NCBI GenBank assembly: GCA_964036665.1
Contig: OZ038532.1
Span: forward strand, 9,300,001 to 9,364,000
Origin: Gordius sp. MW1
Lineage: Eukaryota; Nematomorpha; Gordioida; Gordea; Gordiidae
DNA: 64,000 nt
Reading direction: 5' to 3'
Part shown: in pieces, positions 1-11,125 of the stretch
Layout of the letters: each line of letters begins with the position of its first letter
Numbering within the stretch: the first letter of the stretch is position 1
Position numbers and translations under genes: made by a program
Notes under the pieces: generated by a model
Seen by the model: the letters and a program-made list of their open reading frames with translations, nothing else
What the model was told of the DNA's origin: nothing
Database searches by the model: none

Positions 1-59
1 ATCATCAAATAAATAACTAATTAGTAAGATTTTGGAAGGAGCATTTTGAAATTTTAGCC

Positions 60-2330
60 TTTACTTAAAAACAATTTGGCCAATGGTCATTTTTTTATTG
101 GTCAGTACCAAGAGACGGTCTATAAAAAACGAAAAAAAATTCGAATCACAATTTGGGTCATTTTTTCCATTGGTCAGTACCCAGAGACGGTCTATAAATA
201 CATACTAGTCAAAAAAAACGAAAAAAAATTCGATTTATACTTTGGCCAATGGTCATTTTTTCCATTGGTCAGCAGCCAGCGGACGGCCAAAAAGCCATAT
301 TATCAATGGTATTAACAAAAACAATATATTAATTTGAAAAAAACGAAAAAAATATATCGATTTATGCTTTGGCCAATGGTCATTTTCTTCATTGGTCAGT
401 AGCCAGCGGACGGCCAAAAAGTCACATTATCAATGGTATTAACAAAAACAATATATTAATTTAATTTAAATACAAATTTTGCCCTCTCCGGGATTCGAAC
501 CCACATCATTAGAGGCATAGGCTTTTGTAGGGGCACAGGGACCCACATCAGTAGAGGCATAGGCCCTTGTAGGAAAGGGAATAGGGTAATCACTAATGTT
601 AACCTAATATATCCAATTCCGGCAGCCAGCGGACGGTCAAAAAGTCATATTATCAATGGTATTAACATAAACAATATATTAATTTGAAAAAAAACGAAAA
701 AAAATCCCGATTCACAATTTGGCCAATGGTCATTTTTTTCCATTGGTCAGTAGTCAGGGCACGGTTAAAAAGTCATATTATCAAGGGTATTAACAAGAAC
801 AATATATTAATTTAATTTAAAAAAAAAAATAATTTTGCCCTCTCCGGGATTCGAACCCACATTAGTAAAGGCATAGGCTTTTGTAGGGGCACAGGGACCC
901 ACATCAGAAGAGGCATAGGCTTTTGTAGGGGCACAGGGACCCATATCAGTAGAGGCATAGGCCCTTGTAGGAAAGGGCATAGGGTAATCCTCAATGTTAA
1001 CCTAGTATACCCAATTCAAAAACAAAAAAATAAAATTTCGATTTATTTGGCCAATGGTCATTTTTTTCATTGGTCAGTAGCCAGCGGACGGTCAAAAAGT
1101 CATATTATCAATAGTATTAACAAGAACAATTTATTAATTTAATTAAAAAAAAAATTCGTCCTCTCCTGGGCTTGAACCCGAACCTCCAGGTCACAAAGCT
1201 GGGGCAAATAACTTGGTGGACAACGGACAACAAAAAACGAGCCCATAAATTGCATAGCAATTAATAATATAAACTCGGGCCTTCGGCCCTCGTGGGAAGG
1301 GGAAGAGGGGAATGGGAGTAGGGGAAGGGGGCAAGGGAAGGGGGAACTCTTCCATACTCCGTATAAACGTAGCATATTTGCTATGCAATTTATGTGCGAG
1401 AAAGGTGGGAAGGGGCGGGGGGTATTAAATGCAAAATAATTAGTTAATTAGTTATAGGCCCTTGTAGGGGAGGGCATAGGGTAATTATCAATGTTAACCA
1501 ATTTAAAAACGAAAAAAAAATTTCGATTTATTTGGCCAATGGTCATTTTTTCCATTGGTCAGTAGCCTGCGGACGATCAAAAAGTCATATTATCAATGGT
1601 ATTAACAAGAACAAAATATTAATTTAATTTAAAAAAAAATAAAAATTTTGCCCTCTCCGGGATTCGAACCCACATCAGTAGAGGCATAGGCCTTTTGTAG
1701 GGGCACAGGGACCCATATCAGTAGAGGCATAGGGCCTTGTAGGGGAGGGCATAGGGTAATTATCAATGTTAACCAATTCAAAACGGAAAAAAAAAGTTCG
1801 ATTTATTTGGCCAATGGGCATTTTTTTCATTGGTCAGTAGCCAGCGGACGGCCAAAAATTCATATCATCAATGTTATTAACAGGAACAATATATTAATTT
1901 AATTTTAAAAAAAAATAAAAATTTTGCCCTCTCCGGGATTCGAACCCACATCAGTAAAGGCATCTGTTTACAAGCCGGCGCTATAACCCGTTACACCAAG
2001 CTGGTTTTAAAAAAGTAGAAGTTTTTATGTTATTTATATAGATAATGAAATAATACCATAAATTGCATAGCAATTAAAAGGTGTGTTTTATGTTTATAAA
2101 ATCAATATATTTCATCGGTCAGTAGCCAGCGGACGGTCAAAAAGTCATATTATCAATGGTATTAACAAGAACAAAATATTAATTTAATTTAAAAAAATTA
2201 AAAAAAAATTCGTCCCCTCCCTGGCTTGAACCCGACACCTCCAGGTCACAAAGCTGGCGCCAATAACTTGGTGGACGACGGACAACCAAAAACGAGCCCA
2301 TAAATTGAATAGCAATTAATATGTAGAAGA
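60..2330. repeat. Foldback-type repeat array A
   Basis: Units beginning TTGGCCAATGGTCA, then a T-run and CCATTGGTCAG, GCGGACGGCCAAAAAG and an AT-rich tail recur from about 78 to 2160. Each unit has a CCAATGG/CCATTGG inverted pair around a T-rich loop. Interspersed are tRNA-like B-box segments in minus orientation (491-502, 847-858, 1660-1671, 1936-1947), a GGGCCTTCGGCCC module (about 1271-1440) and AATTGCATAGCAATT copies (1248-1262, 2061-2075). Short ORFs here are translations of the repeat. The same family recurs at 29580-30870 and across 34855-45750. No conserved protein is visible. Confidence 0.85.
1925..2010 (-). repeat. tRNA-Thr-like fragment (tRNA-derived repeat head)
   Basis: Read on the minus strand, the segment has a D-arm/A-box-like stretch (GGTGTAACGGGTTATAGCGC), an anticodon-loop-like CTTGTAAAC (anticodon TGT) and a perfect B box (GGTTCGAATCC) followed by CGGAGAGGGCA. 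The 5' acceptor strand does not pair with the 3' strand, so this is a tRNA-derived repeat or pseudo-tRNA, not a working tRNA gene. A diverged copy lies at 29938-30025. Shorter copies keeping only the B-box half are at about 480-510, 838-865 and 1650-1680. Confidence 0.5.
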
Positions 2331-2493
2331 TGATATATCAATAAAAGTTATACTAAATTAAATTATTCTCCTTTCACGTATACACGTATACGACACTTTT
2401 CAAGTAATTTAAGGGACTTCATTTTGTTGTTTTTAAGAATATTTTTTTTAATTGATAAAAGTTTATTTCCAAACCAATTATGTATGTTATATG

Positions 2494-2760
2494 CTAAGCC
2501 GGCTTTCCATATTCAATGGACCCCACTGGCCTAAGCTCTACTAACGGTAAAAGACCCGACGGTGTAACAATCATCCTGTGGGCTTGTGGCCTAAACGCCT
2601 GTTAGGACTTCACTGCAGTGGATATATTTGCCAAATCTAGTGCCTCTCCCGACCTCATCTCTTCTACTGAGAGAAAGAAATCAGCAATATTATTTTTATA
2701 CCAGTAGTAGCCACGACCCTCGATAATTTAGGTCCCAAGGGCAGCCAATTCCTCAAACAT
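2494..2760 (-). pseudogene. Degenerate coding remnant, unidentified
   Basis: One minus-strand frame reads 89 codons with a composition unlike the AT-rich surroundings, interrupted by two TAA codons. It starts at an ATG followed by FEELAALG and passes through YYWYKNNIADFF, SGEALDLANISTAVKS and LLPLVELRPVGSIEYG. I do not recognise the family. It is most likely a decayed transposon ORF. An alternative is that its middle part is the terminal exon (about 2602-2666) of the coiled-coil gene at 3008-4150. A strong acceptor (TTTCTTTCTCTCAG) precedes 2666 and gives the right phase and a stop. The two readings are not resolved here. Confidence 0.35.
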
Positions 2761-3007
2761 CAAAATTTATAACCTCCGTCACACACAATCCCAAAAAGTT
2801 TTTTTACATCAAGAAAATCACCATGGATATTGTAAAATCTAATACACTCTCAATCCATGGCTCTATGCCAGTTTTAGATAATTTGAATATATTTTTTAAT
2901 AAAATTTATAAGATAAGTCACCCCATATTACATTAAAAGCTATATTTAAGTATACTTCAAATTCAAACAATTGTTGAAAAACTTTTGAAATATTATCAAA
3001 AAATTAC

Positions 3008-4150
3008 CCTTATAAACGCCATAGTATGACAGGTTATATATTGGCTCATGCAGAACTGCTGCATCTTTAGTTTCTTGTGTTATAGTAAGCCACATATGAC
3101 ATAAGACACCCACCTGTGCTACCTTTTTCCTTGCGTGTTTCATCCCAGAACTTTTATCCATAGCAGGGGTTAAGTTAAATGTAATCTTGAGAGCATGCAA
3201 TACTTTAATGCATAAATACAATTATAAATTAAACATTGTTATTCTGCTATACAAAAGTTCTGGAAATGATTAGGATTTGGTCTAATAATTAATAAATTCC
3301 TAACATATTTAGAAAAATTAAATATGTATAATTTCAGTTAAATTGGTTCGCATGGACCCTATAAAGACCAATTAATAAACATTCTTACAATTTAATAGCA
3401 ACAAATAAAGAATTTATAAGTTTTAGTACCTCAGCCACACTAGTTTATTTTAACACATAGACATTTCCCAGTTAAAAAAGTGCTTTGAAAGACATACAAT
3501 ATATTTATGTAAGATCATAAAATACAAAAAATAAGTTACTCTATATAAAATTGTATTTTTTTAATTCAACACATAATAATAAAATATAGCCTTACATTCA
3601 TCATGAGCCACATTAGCATTTATTGAGTTTATAAAAGTTGAGCATCTTTTAATTAATTCATTTTTATATAAATCCATTTCATTGTATCTTTTATTCAATA
3701 CTACACAATTTTAAAAGTTATTTAAGTTTACCTTGACTTCTTTCTTCAAGTTCCTTTATTAGTTTATCATACACTATATATTTTTGACCAATATTTAAGG
3801 ATCTTTTTAATTCTAGATCAAAATTTTTTAGGAAAAGTTTGCTTTTTTCAAGTTTTAAATTAGCAGCCTCTAATGCAATTATAATATAAATATAATAGAT
3901 ATACCTTTCTCTTCTTTTGATAATCTATATTGCACATCCCTCTTATTTGGATCATCTAAAGGTGTAAATATTAACATTAGTTTGTTTTAGAACAATAACA
4001 ACTCATGATCTCCGGATTTAAATATTCATCCTTATAGCGAGAAATTAGGGTTTCATCAGCCAAATGCTTAGCTGATTTAATTCGAGATAAATATTCCTTG
4101 AGAACCTCCCTTTTATGGACAAGACAGTTATTATGATTTTGTAAAAGCAT
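3008..4150 (-). CDS. Unidentified multi-exon coiled-coil protein gene (partial model)
   Basis: Five minus-strand exons fit together in phase 1: 4150-4003, 3955-3905, 3869-3732, 3700-3596 and 3202-3008. Each has GT donors and AG acceptors. The predicted product starts near MLLQNHNNC, includes KREVLKEYLSRIKSAKHL and DDPNKRDVQYRLSKEEK, and runs through a charged heptad-like helix (ELKRSLNIGQKYIVYDKL, then KELEERSQ, RYNEMDLYKNELIKRC). It ends in a more globular part (KITFNLTPAMDK, VGVLCHMWLTITQE, YNLSYYGVYKG). Three of the introns are only 47, 35 and 31 nt. The exact end of exon 1 is uncertain because nearby donors also keep phase. A terminal exon at 2602-2666 is possible. No family is recognised. 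Coiled-coil structure is inferred from the E/K/L pattern. Confidence 0.5.
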
Positions 4151-4217
4151 TGAAATTTTCCAATATATTAAAATAATTAAATTTTGCGCCACAAAAACTA
4201 TCTGCTCGCTGTCATTT

Positions 4218-4454
4218 CAACTCGCCGAAAACCATCTTGCCGAACCTTGGGACATTAACAAACATCCCTCCATTACCATAAAGAAGGCCCTAAATTGAGT
4301 TTCTTTTATAATAATTATCAATTTTATTATAAAAAATACCTAAATAATAACTTCAATCCGAAATTGAATGCTTAATATGCTTAAATGTTAAGGGTTGGGG
4401 GACATTTTTTAACATTGGGACATTCAATTCGGCAAGATGGTTTTCGGCAAGTTG
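4218..4454. mobile_element. MITE with GCCGAAAACCATCTTGCCGAA termini (about 237 bp)
   Basis: The left end CAACTCGCCGAAAACC is answered by GGTTTTCGGCAAGTTG at the right end. Pairing continues inward through CATCTTGCCGAA and TTGGGACATT. The interior is AT-rich and noncoding. No clear target duplication is visible. It sits just upstream of the candidate coiled-coil gene's first exon. Confidence 0.55.
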
Positions 4455-4689
4455 ACGGGCCACCTATCTGCTCGAGGCAAACACATGGTAGAGATACCAA
4501 ATGTAAAAAGCCGGCAAAATAGGCAATATCTTATTGTCCCTTATGACCAAATACTAGGAGTAATGGCAACCTTGCAGTGGGGGAAACGGGAAATCCCCCC
4601 CCCACAATTTTTTATGAAAAAAATTATTTCAGATCTAAGGTTTATATTTTATAATTGTGCAACGTAACTGACCAAGTAAGACACTTAGT

Positions 4690-5590
4690 AATTGCTATGC
4701 AATTTTTTGGAATTAGCTCCCACTCCAGATGAAGTTCTTGAGATATTATCGTCGGGAAAAAAAAAATTTAAAATTATTTTATAATGACCTTCTTTTTTTA
4801 ATTTTAATGTTGAAATAAAAATGCTATAAAAAAGGGCCAATCCATTTAATGTATTTTTTGACATAGTTTCTTATATAAAAGCTAATAAGTAAAGAAGAGT
4901 TGTGATGTTGGGTAAAGATTATAATATTTTATAATCTGATAGGGCGTCCAAGGGGTTCTTTGGACGAAATCCTTCTATAATTTGTTTTCATTCGCGTTTC
5001 TGGCAAAACAATCAAAGAATTCGGAGGAAATATTATTTGGAAATTTGCCAAAACTTGTTTCTTTTCCAAAAACCGTTCATTTTCTTTGCATATCGAGGTT
5101 TCTTAAGTTCAAATCATACAACTTAGCCTTAGGTTCGACTACTATTACTAAAGTTTCTGCTAGCTGTCTCTTGCTGAGGATCTAGGTCCTTTTTTTGCAA
5201 TTGCTTGCGTAATATATTCTGATTGCCGTAGAGAAGTGAGCAAAGTTGCAGCTTCTGTTGCAACAACGTGATCATACCACATTGCTTCAATTTCCATTCG
5301 GTTTCTCTTCCATTTCTGACAACATTTCAATTAAAACTTCATGACGTTTAAATAAAATAAATGGATTTTAGCGATTCGTGGGGAATTAGCTCCTACTCCA
5401 GATGACGCTGGGAAAAAGAAAATATTTAATTATTTTATAATGACGTTCTTTATGTTTTATACCAGATTTTATAATTTCGATGTTTTAAAAGTGTTATAAA
5501 TTTTTTTTGGAAATTCCCCCCCCCCGGAGAAAATCCTGGTTACGCGCTTGCAACCTTGATACTTATTCTTACAATAAGTCAGACAAAATT
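4690..5590. other. Noncoding stretch with two copies of a short dispersed repeat
   Basis: Begins with AATTGCTATGCAATT (4690-4704). TTAGCTCCCACTCCAGATGA (about 4715) and TTAGCTCCTACTCCAGATGA (about 5385) head two related roughly 90-150-bp AT-rich segments; the second ends in GGAAATTCCCCCCCCCC and GGTTACGCG, resembling the end of the GCGTAGCC repeat family. No convincing gene is seen. Confidence 0.4.
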
Positions 5591-5599
5591 TATTGTTAA

Positions 5600-7105
5600 C
5601 CCATTGAGACCGGACCATATGAATCTTCGACAGATTTTTGTAAAATTTGGAATTCTCGAGTGATTTTGCACCAAAAGAAAATATTGAGAAAAAAATTTGA
5701 AAAAAAATATATTACTGCCATTTTTAAGGTGTCGTTTATTTCATACGATAGGAATCTGCTGTTTATATTACAATAAAAAATGCAAATTTAAAGCAATAGC
5801 TCAAGCAAAAATTATTTAATTATGAAATAAAACTAATTATAATATAAATTATTTATTGACAAGTTAAGTTTAAGTCATATATTTAAAAATTTATTGCAAA
5901 ATTTAAAATCACAAAAATATGAAAACATAGTGTTAACAAGTTACGGAGTATGATATTGAATAAAACAATTAATATGTAGACCGATGTTGCATTTTGTGCA
6001 TATGATTTTCGCGGATTTATGGCAAAGGCCACGCCTCCTTTGTGTGGGGTTCTTTGCGGGCCAATGCTCCCGATTATCAAACCGCACCTCGGCATAAACA
6101 TTGCTTGTACGCCTTGGATATAAGGTCCTCAATCGCGGAATGTTCGGAACAGATAGCAAAGGGACTGTAATCTTCCGCAAAAAATTTAAAAGGGAAATCC
6201 CTTTATGAACTTCCCGGTATAACAGCCACGAATTAACGACTGCAGCGTTAAGACAAAAACGTATTAGAGGCCAATACCATTTATTTGATCGTATTCCGAC
6301 ACGATATGAGCCACGAAACTGGTCGAAAAGGTCAACACCCCCCATTCCCTTATTGTATTCGCTGATTAGGGTTGGTTGAGGAATGGTAATCCTACTCTTG
6401 GCTGATCTGCTATACCTAGTGTACTTCAAGAGTGCACTTGCTAGGCTATCTGTTCGATTTGTTGCCAGGGTCACCTGGCTATTATCATTCCATCTATACA
6501 ATTGTATATTTGTATCCTTTGCCCTAAGAACTTGCCAGGCTCCCCTAGGCGCTCTTTTTAGATCTTGGAGAGGGGCCTTTTAAATCCTGTCGGCTCGTAT
6601 TGTTCCTGTTAATTGAATTGCATCTTACGCCAACTCTTCCAATAATGGTAAAGAATTAAAAAAGTTATCAATAAATATGTGACTATTTGATGGGACAAAC
6701 CCTGTAACCAGCTTTTTTACAACGGCGGCAAGGGGTACTCCTGGTTCTCGTTCCTCACGTCCTTCATATAATTTGAAACGACAACAATAACCATTGGACT
6801 TGTTCAAGCACCAAAACTTATACCCAAATCTTATGGGCTTACCACGTATAAATTGCTTTAAATGAAACCTACCATAGATGGTTCCATGGCTTCATCTAAA
6901 GAATATATTGTGGGATTAGGTTCAATATATTTTTCGAATTTTTTGTTCATATAATCCATCAAAACATTGACCTTTTTCAGGCTTCCAATTTCCAGGTTGC
7001 AAGTGTTATCCGAAAAATAAAGATATTTGAAGATCGCTTGAAAGCGATCTCTGGAAATACAATTAGCAATGGCTATGTTATTAACATATGCTTGCGTTTC
7101 CCAAT
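5600..7105 (-). pseudogene. Broken piggyBac transposase
   Basis: Three minus-strand pieces read as a piggyBac (DDE_Tnp_1_7) transposase. About 7105-6858 has YWETQAYVNN, RDRFQAIFKYLYFSDN and a first catalytic Asp region IYSLDEAM. Next, 6840-6625 has HIFIDNFFNSLPLLEEL, the second Asp. Last, 6501-5941 has GMGGVDLFDQ, the third Asp, then SNKWYWPLIRFCLNAAVVNS and a C-terminal Cys/His-rich domain (CHKSAKIICTKC then HINC). One frameshift lies between the first two pieces, and at least two stops interrupt the shared frame of the second and third. On the gene's 3' side lies TTAA (5596-5599) followed by CCCATTGAGACCGG, as expected for a piggyBac terminus. The 5' end is cut off at the junction with RT sequence near 7105. 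Confidence 0.85.
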
Positions 7106-8120
7106 ACACCGTAGTAGCCGATTTGGTCAAGGCGGCAGTTACACGTTGTAACTATAACGTGTACCTTGACGATATCCTCATCTTCGCCAAGCAGGAAGAT
7201 GACGTTACCAACTATCTGGGGAACATCGCCCAAATGGCGACCGACTGGGGCCTCACGATAAATACTCACAAGTCCTCCATAACAGCAGAGACAAAAATAA
7301 AATACCTAAGAATGTCTCTCGACTTCGTAACTCACTCGATAAAGTGCATTAAGGAAACTCAGGACCGCCTCAAACAGGCAGCAGACATATTGTTCCTGTA
7401 CCTAGCTACGCCCGTGCCACCGCACGCATACGCGCTCCTGGAAGCATTGGGGGTCCTAAACTATTTCTACTATAATCTGACCGGAATGCCCAAATTGTTC
7501 ACCACCTTCTATGCAATATCCACTGGCAAAGGAACCAGCATCCATGAAGCTACAAGGATGCCTAGCATTGTTGAACCAAGTCGTACCACTGCACCGTGAA
7601 CATGACACAGTGATTTATGCCGACGCATCCGAAACCCACATAGGCATCTCCTGGGATGACGTAAAATTCTCCATTTAGTTTGCCACGGCCGCCCAAAGCT
7701 ATTGGTCTCGATTGGGTAAATACCAACCACATAACGGCTACAGAAACCCTAGCCGCGATATACGCCTACCTCCATGCCGTCCACAACGGGTTCCGATACC
7801 CTAAAGTCTTTACTGACTCCATGACTGCCAACTTCGTCCTAAAGAAAGGCGGGTCGAATTCACCAGTGGTAGAGAAAATCATTGCCTACTTCGTAGCCTC
7901 TTACGACGTGTCACACCTCCTACGCTTACACTTCAATCTGAGGTGGGTATCCACCATGGAAAACACGGCGGACGAACCATCACGCACCTTTATAGCAATA
8001 CCTCGTTATTCCGTGCCTCCGCAACTACCAAACATCGAGGAACTAGATCTAACGGACATCGGGAATGAAGAAGAAGAAATAGACTTAAATTTCTGGGAAA
8101 GTGAAATGTTCGAGAGCTGA
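7106..8120 (+). pseudogene. RT-RNase H pseudogene, copy 1 (5'-truncated)
   Basis: Starts abruptly inside a reverse transcriptase at VADLVKAAV and continues with NVYLDDILIF (the YLDD catalytic box), a thumb-like region (KYLRMSLDF, LEALGVLNYFYYNLTGM) and an RNase H domain. The RNase H part has VIYADASETHIGISWDD, ITATETLAAIYAY, VFTDSMTANFVLKKGG and NTADEPSR, so the D-E-D-D residues are visible across frames. A frameshift lies near 7540 and a stop near 7678. The C terminus ends EEEIDLNFWESE, a tail shared with copy 2. Palm, thumb and RNase H resemble DIRS- and hepadnavirus-type enzymes more than ordinary Ty3 or LINE proteins. That class assignment is an inference. Confidence 0.7.
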
Positions 8121-8286
8121 GGGGAAAACTAAACAAGAAATCCCCCAAGCACGGACCTTGCTCTATATAAACGCGACATGTCACACTTACCGTATTCGCT
8201 TCTTTTTGTGTTCCATTAGTTTACGCTTTCTGCCCCCTCTTTTACCACTCGCACTTTACTCTAAAATTTATTCATTTCCACCCTCT
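8121..8286 (+). promoter_or_regulatory. TATA-containing 5' region of RT copy 2
   Basis: Between the stop of copy 1 and the ATG of copy 2 lies CTCTATATAAACGCG (about 8160-8175), a good TATA box. It is followed by about 110 bp of pyrimidine-rich leader without ATG up to the start codon at 8287. It is unlike the sequence after copy 2. The simplest reading is the promoter and 5' UTR of the second element. No LTR boundary is evident. Confidence 0.45.
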
Positions 8287-9910
8287 ATGACTAAACCGGC
8301 TGGAAATCGTGGGAAAGACGGGGAAACTCCACTTAGCCCTGGAAGCTCCGCTTTGGGCCCTGTCAGAGCAGGGTTACCCGCTGGGGGCCCTAATGAGCTG
8401 ATAGCACAGCTAGTGGAGTTCCAGAAGGAACAGTCCAAGTTTACACTAAAGGTGGCTTTCGAGGGATACAGAGCACCTCTGGACAAGAAACGTATCAGGG
8501 CAAACGGAGGGCTGTTCGGCCCCCCGAAAAACAAACGAATATCGAAGGGAGCGCCGGCATACTTTACGGAGCTGGAGAGAGCTGGCGTCACATCCCAAAC
8601 TACAGCACTAGCGATACGATCAGCCACGTTCTTTATAGCTAAGACTAATGGCGACGCCAGGGTAATAACGGACCTGGCGGAGGCATCCAAAAACTTCAGG
8701 CCTCATCCCTTAAAGCTATCGACAATACCACTGACGGCCAAGCAACTGTCTAAAGCCAGATGGGCCGCCAAGGTGGACCTCAAGGCTGCGTTCTTCTCAA
8801 TCCCAATACACTCGACAACGAAGAAGTACGTGGGGTATGGCTGGAAGCGAAAACTCTTCCACTACAATGTCCTTCCGACGGGGGCATCTTTTTCGCCCCT
8901 TTGTCCTCCAAATGATTGTGGCAGACCTGGCAAAAAAGGCGATAACACGTTCGAGCTATAACGTATACTTGGATGATATTTTAATCTTCAGTGAGGAATA
9001 TGACAACGTCCAACTCGACCTAGAGGAGCTGGCGGAGACGGCCAGGGACTAGGGGCTTACAATCAACGTGTCCAAGACATCTATCTTACCTGCACAACTT
9101 ATTGAGTATTTGGGAATGCTCCTCAAGCTAGATGTAGGATCAGTCAGGATCCTCCCCAACACGATAACCCGTCTCAAACTGGCGGCTGACATCCTGTACA
9201 TATGTATGGAAGACAGGGACGCACCTGATCCCTTGGTTCTCCTAGAAGCGCTGGGAGCGCTCAATTACTTCTACTACAACTTTGCGGGAATGACAAAGCT
9301 ATTCGCCCCGTTCTACGCATTAACAAACCCTAATGCACCTGGGTTCAACCGCATAACCGCAACCACTAAACTCATGGCAATAATGGCAGCAATAGGAGAT
9401 ACGATGCCACTTTACAAAGAATTCACCACCACCATCTCGGTAGATGCGTCAAATTCCCACATAGGCATAGCCTGGGATGAAACGCTTTCGTCCGTTACCT
9501 TCCAAGGGGCAGCTGATAAAATCGGGTGGAAATGGCCAGGAGAAGGCCACATAACCCTAACAGAAACATTCGCGGCATGCTATGGATACGCCATAGCAAG
9601 AGAGAAGGGGCACATATACCCAAGGATCGTAACCGACTCAGCTACTGCTTATTACGTTTTGAGGAAAGGTGGCTCCAACTCACCAATAGTGGAGGACCTG
9701 ATTGGAACTTTTACTACCAAATACGGGCTACACGCACTGATAGCCCTTCACTTTAACATTAAATGGACGAGCACGGGGACAAATCCGGCGGACGTTCCGT
9801 CTAGAACCTGGTATCCCCGTCCTGACGACACCGAAAACCTTATGCAATACGTATCGGAAGAACTACGAGAAGAGGAAATAGACCTAGAATTTTGGAATGG
9901 CGAATCATAG
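8287..9910 (+). pseudogene. RT-RNase H pseudogene, copy 2 (nearly full length)
   Basis: About 540 codons. An unstructured N-terminal part of about 50 residues leads to ELIAQLVEFQKEQSKF, then RT motifs ATFFIAKTNGDARVITDL, KVDLKAAFFSIPIH, LPTGASFSP and NVYLDDILIF. A thumb follows (LEALGALNYFYYNFAGM), then RNase H with TISVDASNSHIGIAWDE, LTETFAACYGYA, VTDSATAYYVLRKGG and NPADVPSR. Two lesions are visible. A one-base change in a T-run near 8890 shifts the frame, and TAG stands at the Trp codon (about 9052) that is TGG in copy 1. No gag, protease, integrase or tyrosine recombinase is seen. NPADxPSR with this domain order is known from hepadnavirus-type enzymes and some retrotransposons. The exact lineage is unknown. 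Confidence 0.75.
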
Positions 9911-10034
9911 GGAAAGTTTGCTGCTGAATGGTATGGAGCTTTGAGTGAAGTGAAATCACTCTAATAGCCCATTAGCCTATTGTTTGCGGGCCATGGTTGC
10001 TAATGATAGTAGCCGAGTAAGTGCTGGGTGGGTA

Positions 10035-10178
10035 AGGGTTGAAAAAGCGTGATTACGTTTGTTTAATATTTTGATAAATGTATTATTTTATACTGCGATA
10101 TTCCTAGTGTTACGATATTAGTTTTGCAGTTCCATCGTTAGATTTATTACACAAACGTAATCACGCTCTTTAAACCCT
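10035..10178. mobile_element. Short foldback MITE (about 144 bp)
   Basis: AGGGTTGAAAAAGCGTGATT at the left is answered by AATCACGCTCTTTAAACCCT at the right. Pairing extends through ACGTTTGT and ACAAACGT around an AT-rich loop. Nearby, at about 10510-10535, GTGGTATAC and GTATACCAC form a separate 9-bp hairpin. No coding capacity and no sure target duplication. Confidence 0.6.
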
Positions 10179-10789
10179 CAACAGCTATCCAGTTATTTGA
10201 TAAGATATATGCCACGGGCTGACATCTTTGTTAGAACCATTAGCTAAAAATGTCCTCGGTGGTGGGAATGTTGATGCTAGTAGAGGTCATCTGCTTTAGC
10301 AACCGTCCCTTGAATATGACGTGCTGTGTCATTATGGATCTTTTCTTGGCAAACACTTAAGTCTTTGCTTATTAAAGGACGCCATTTATGTGTCGAAATT
10401 TGTTGTTGTGTTAATTGTTATGCATATGCTATAAAAAAATCATTAAAATCGTTACGAGAGGTTAAGAAGCGAAGTTGCAATTCAAATTAGTTCGTACAAT
10501 CTTATGATAATTGTGGTATACGTGTATACCACGTAACCATATGTGGTATATCGCGTTTTAATGTCCGCGGTATACTTTGATCTTACTTAGATTTATTTTA
10601 TTAATATTAATGTAAAAGGGTTAAAGAACGGTTCTGCAATCCTTATAATTAAAAAAAGGAATTGGTCAAAGGAAGGCATTTTTACCGCGGGTTAACCTAG
10701 ACGCGGAAGTGGCTAATTTTCTTTGACGCTTTCTTTTTTTAATTACTTTTTATTTTAATTTTTAACCCAGCCACATATGGAACTCATTT

Positions 10790-11125
10790 TTGCAGCCCCG
10801 TCTGAAGATTTCCCGTACATTGCTCGTTCAATCAAGTCCACCACCCTGGGAAGATTCAACAGCTATAAAAGCGAAATCCCATGTCAATAATTCAGTCCTT
10901 ATAAATTTTTTCCAAAACTTTGTACTCTTCCTAAATCCTTGTAATTGTCCCCAATCCCTACATCTTTCCCCTTTTATTGTAATTTTACGGAACATTATAA
11001 TTTTACCGTCGCCAATCATTTTAATTGTAAATCGCCTTTAATTGTAAATATTTAGACGTATTAGCGTAAATAAAGTTATTTTAAATCCTTCGCTCAGCCC
11101 TTTTTACTCGGTCGCCGGACATTAC
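10790..11125 (+). promoter_or_regulatory. Possible LTR fragment with TATA box and polyA signal
   Basis: AGCTATAAAAGCG (about 10860) resembles a TATA box, AATAAAG (about 11068) resembles a polyadenylation signal, and the segment ends CGGTCGCCGGACATTACA, the CA-type end expected of a retrotransposon LTR. No matching 5' end, target duplication or second copy was found, so this may be a solo or truncated LTR. Confidence 0.3.

Noticed and set aside
4437-4667. 76-codon ORF
   Set aside because: It starts inside a MITE terminal repeat and has no recognisable domain.
8268-8690. 140-codon ORF antisense to RT copy 2
   Set aside because: Shadow of the well-supported plus-strand RT frame.
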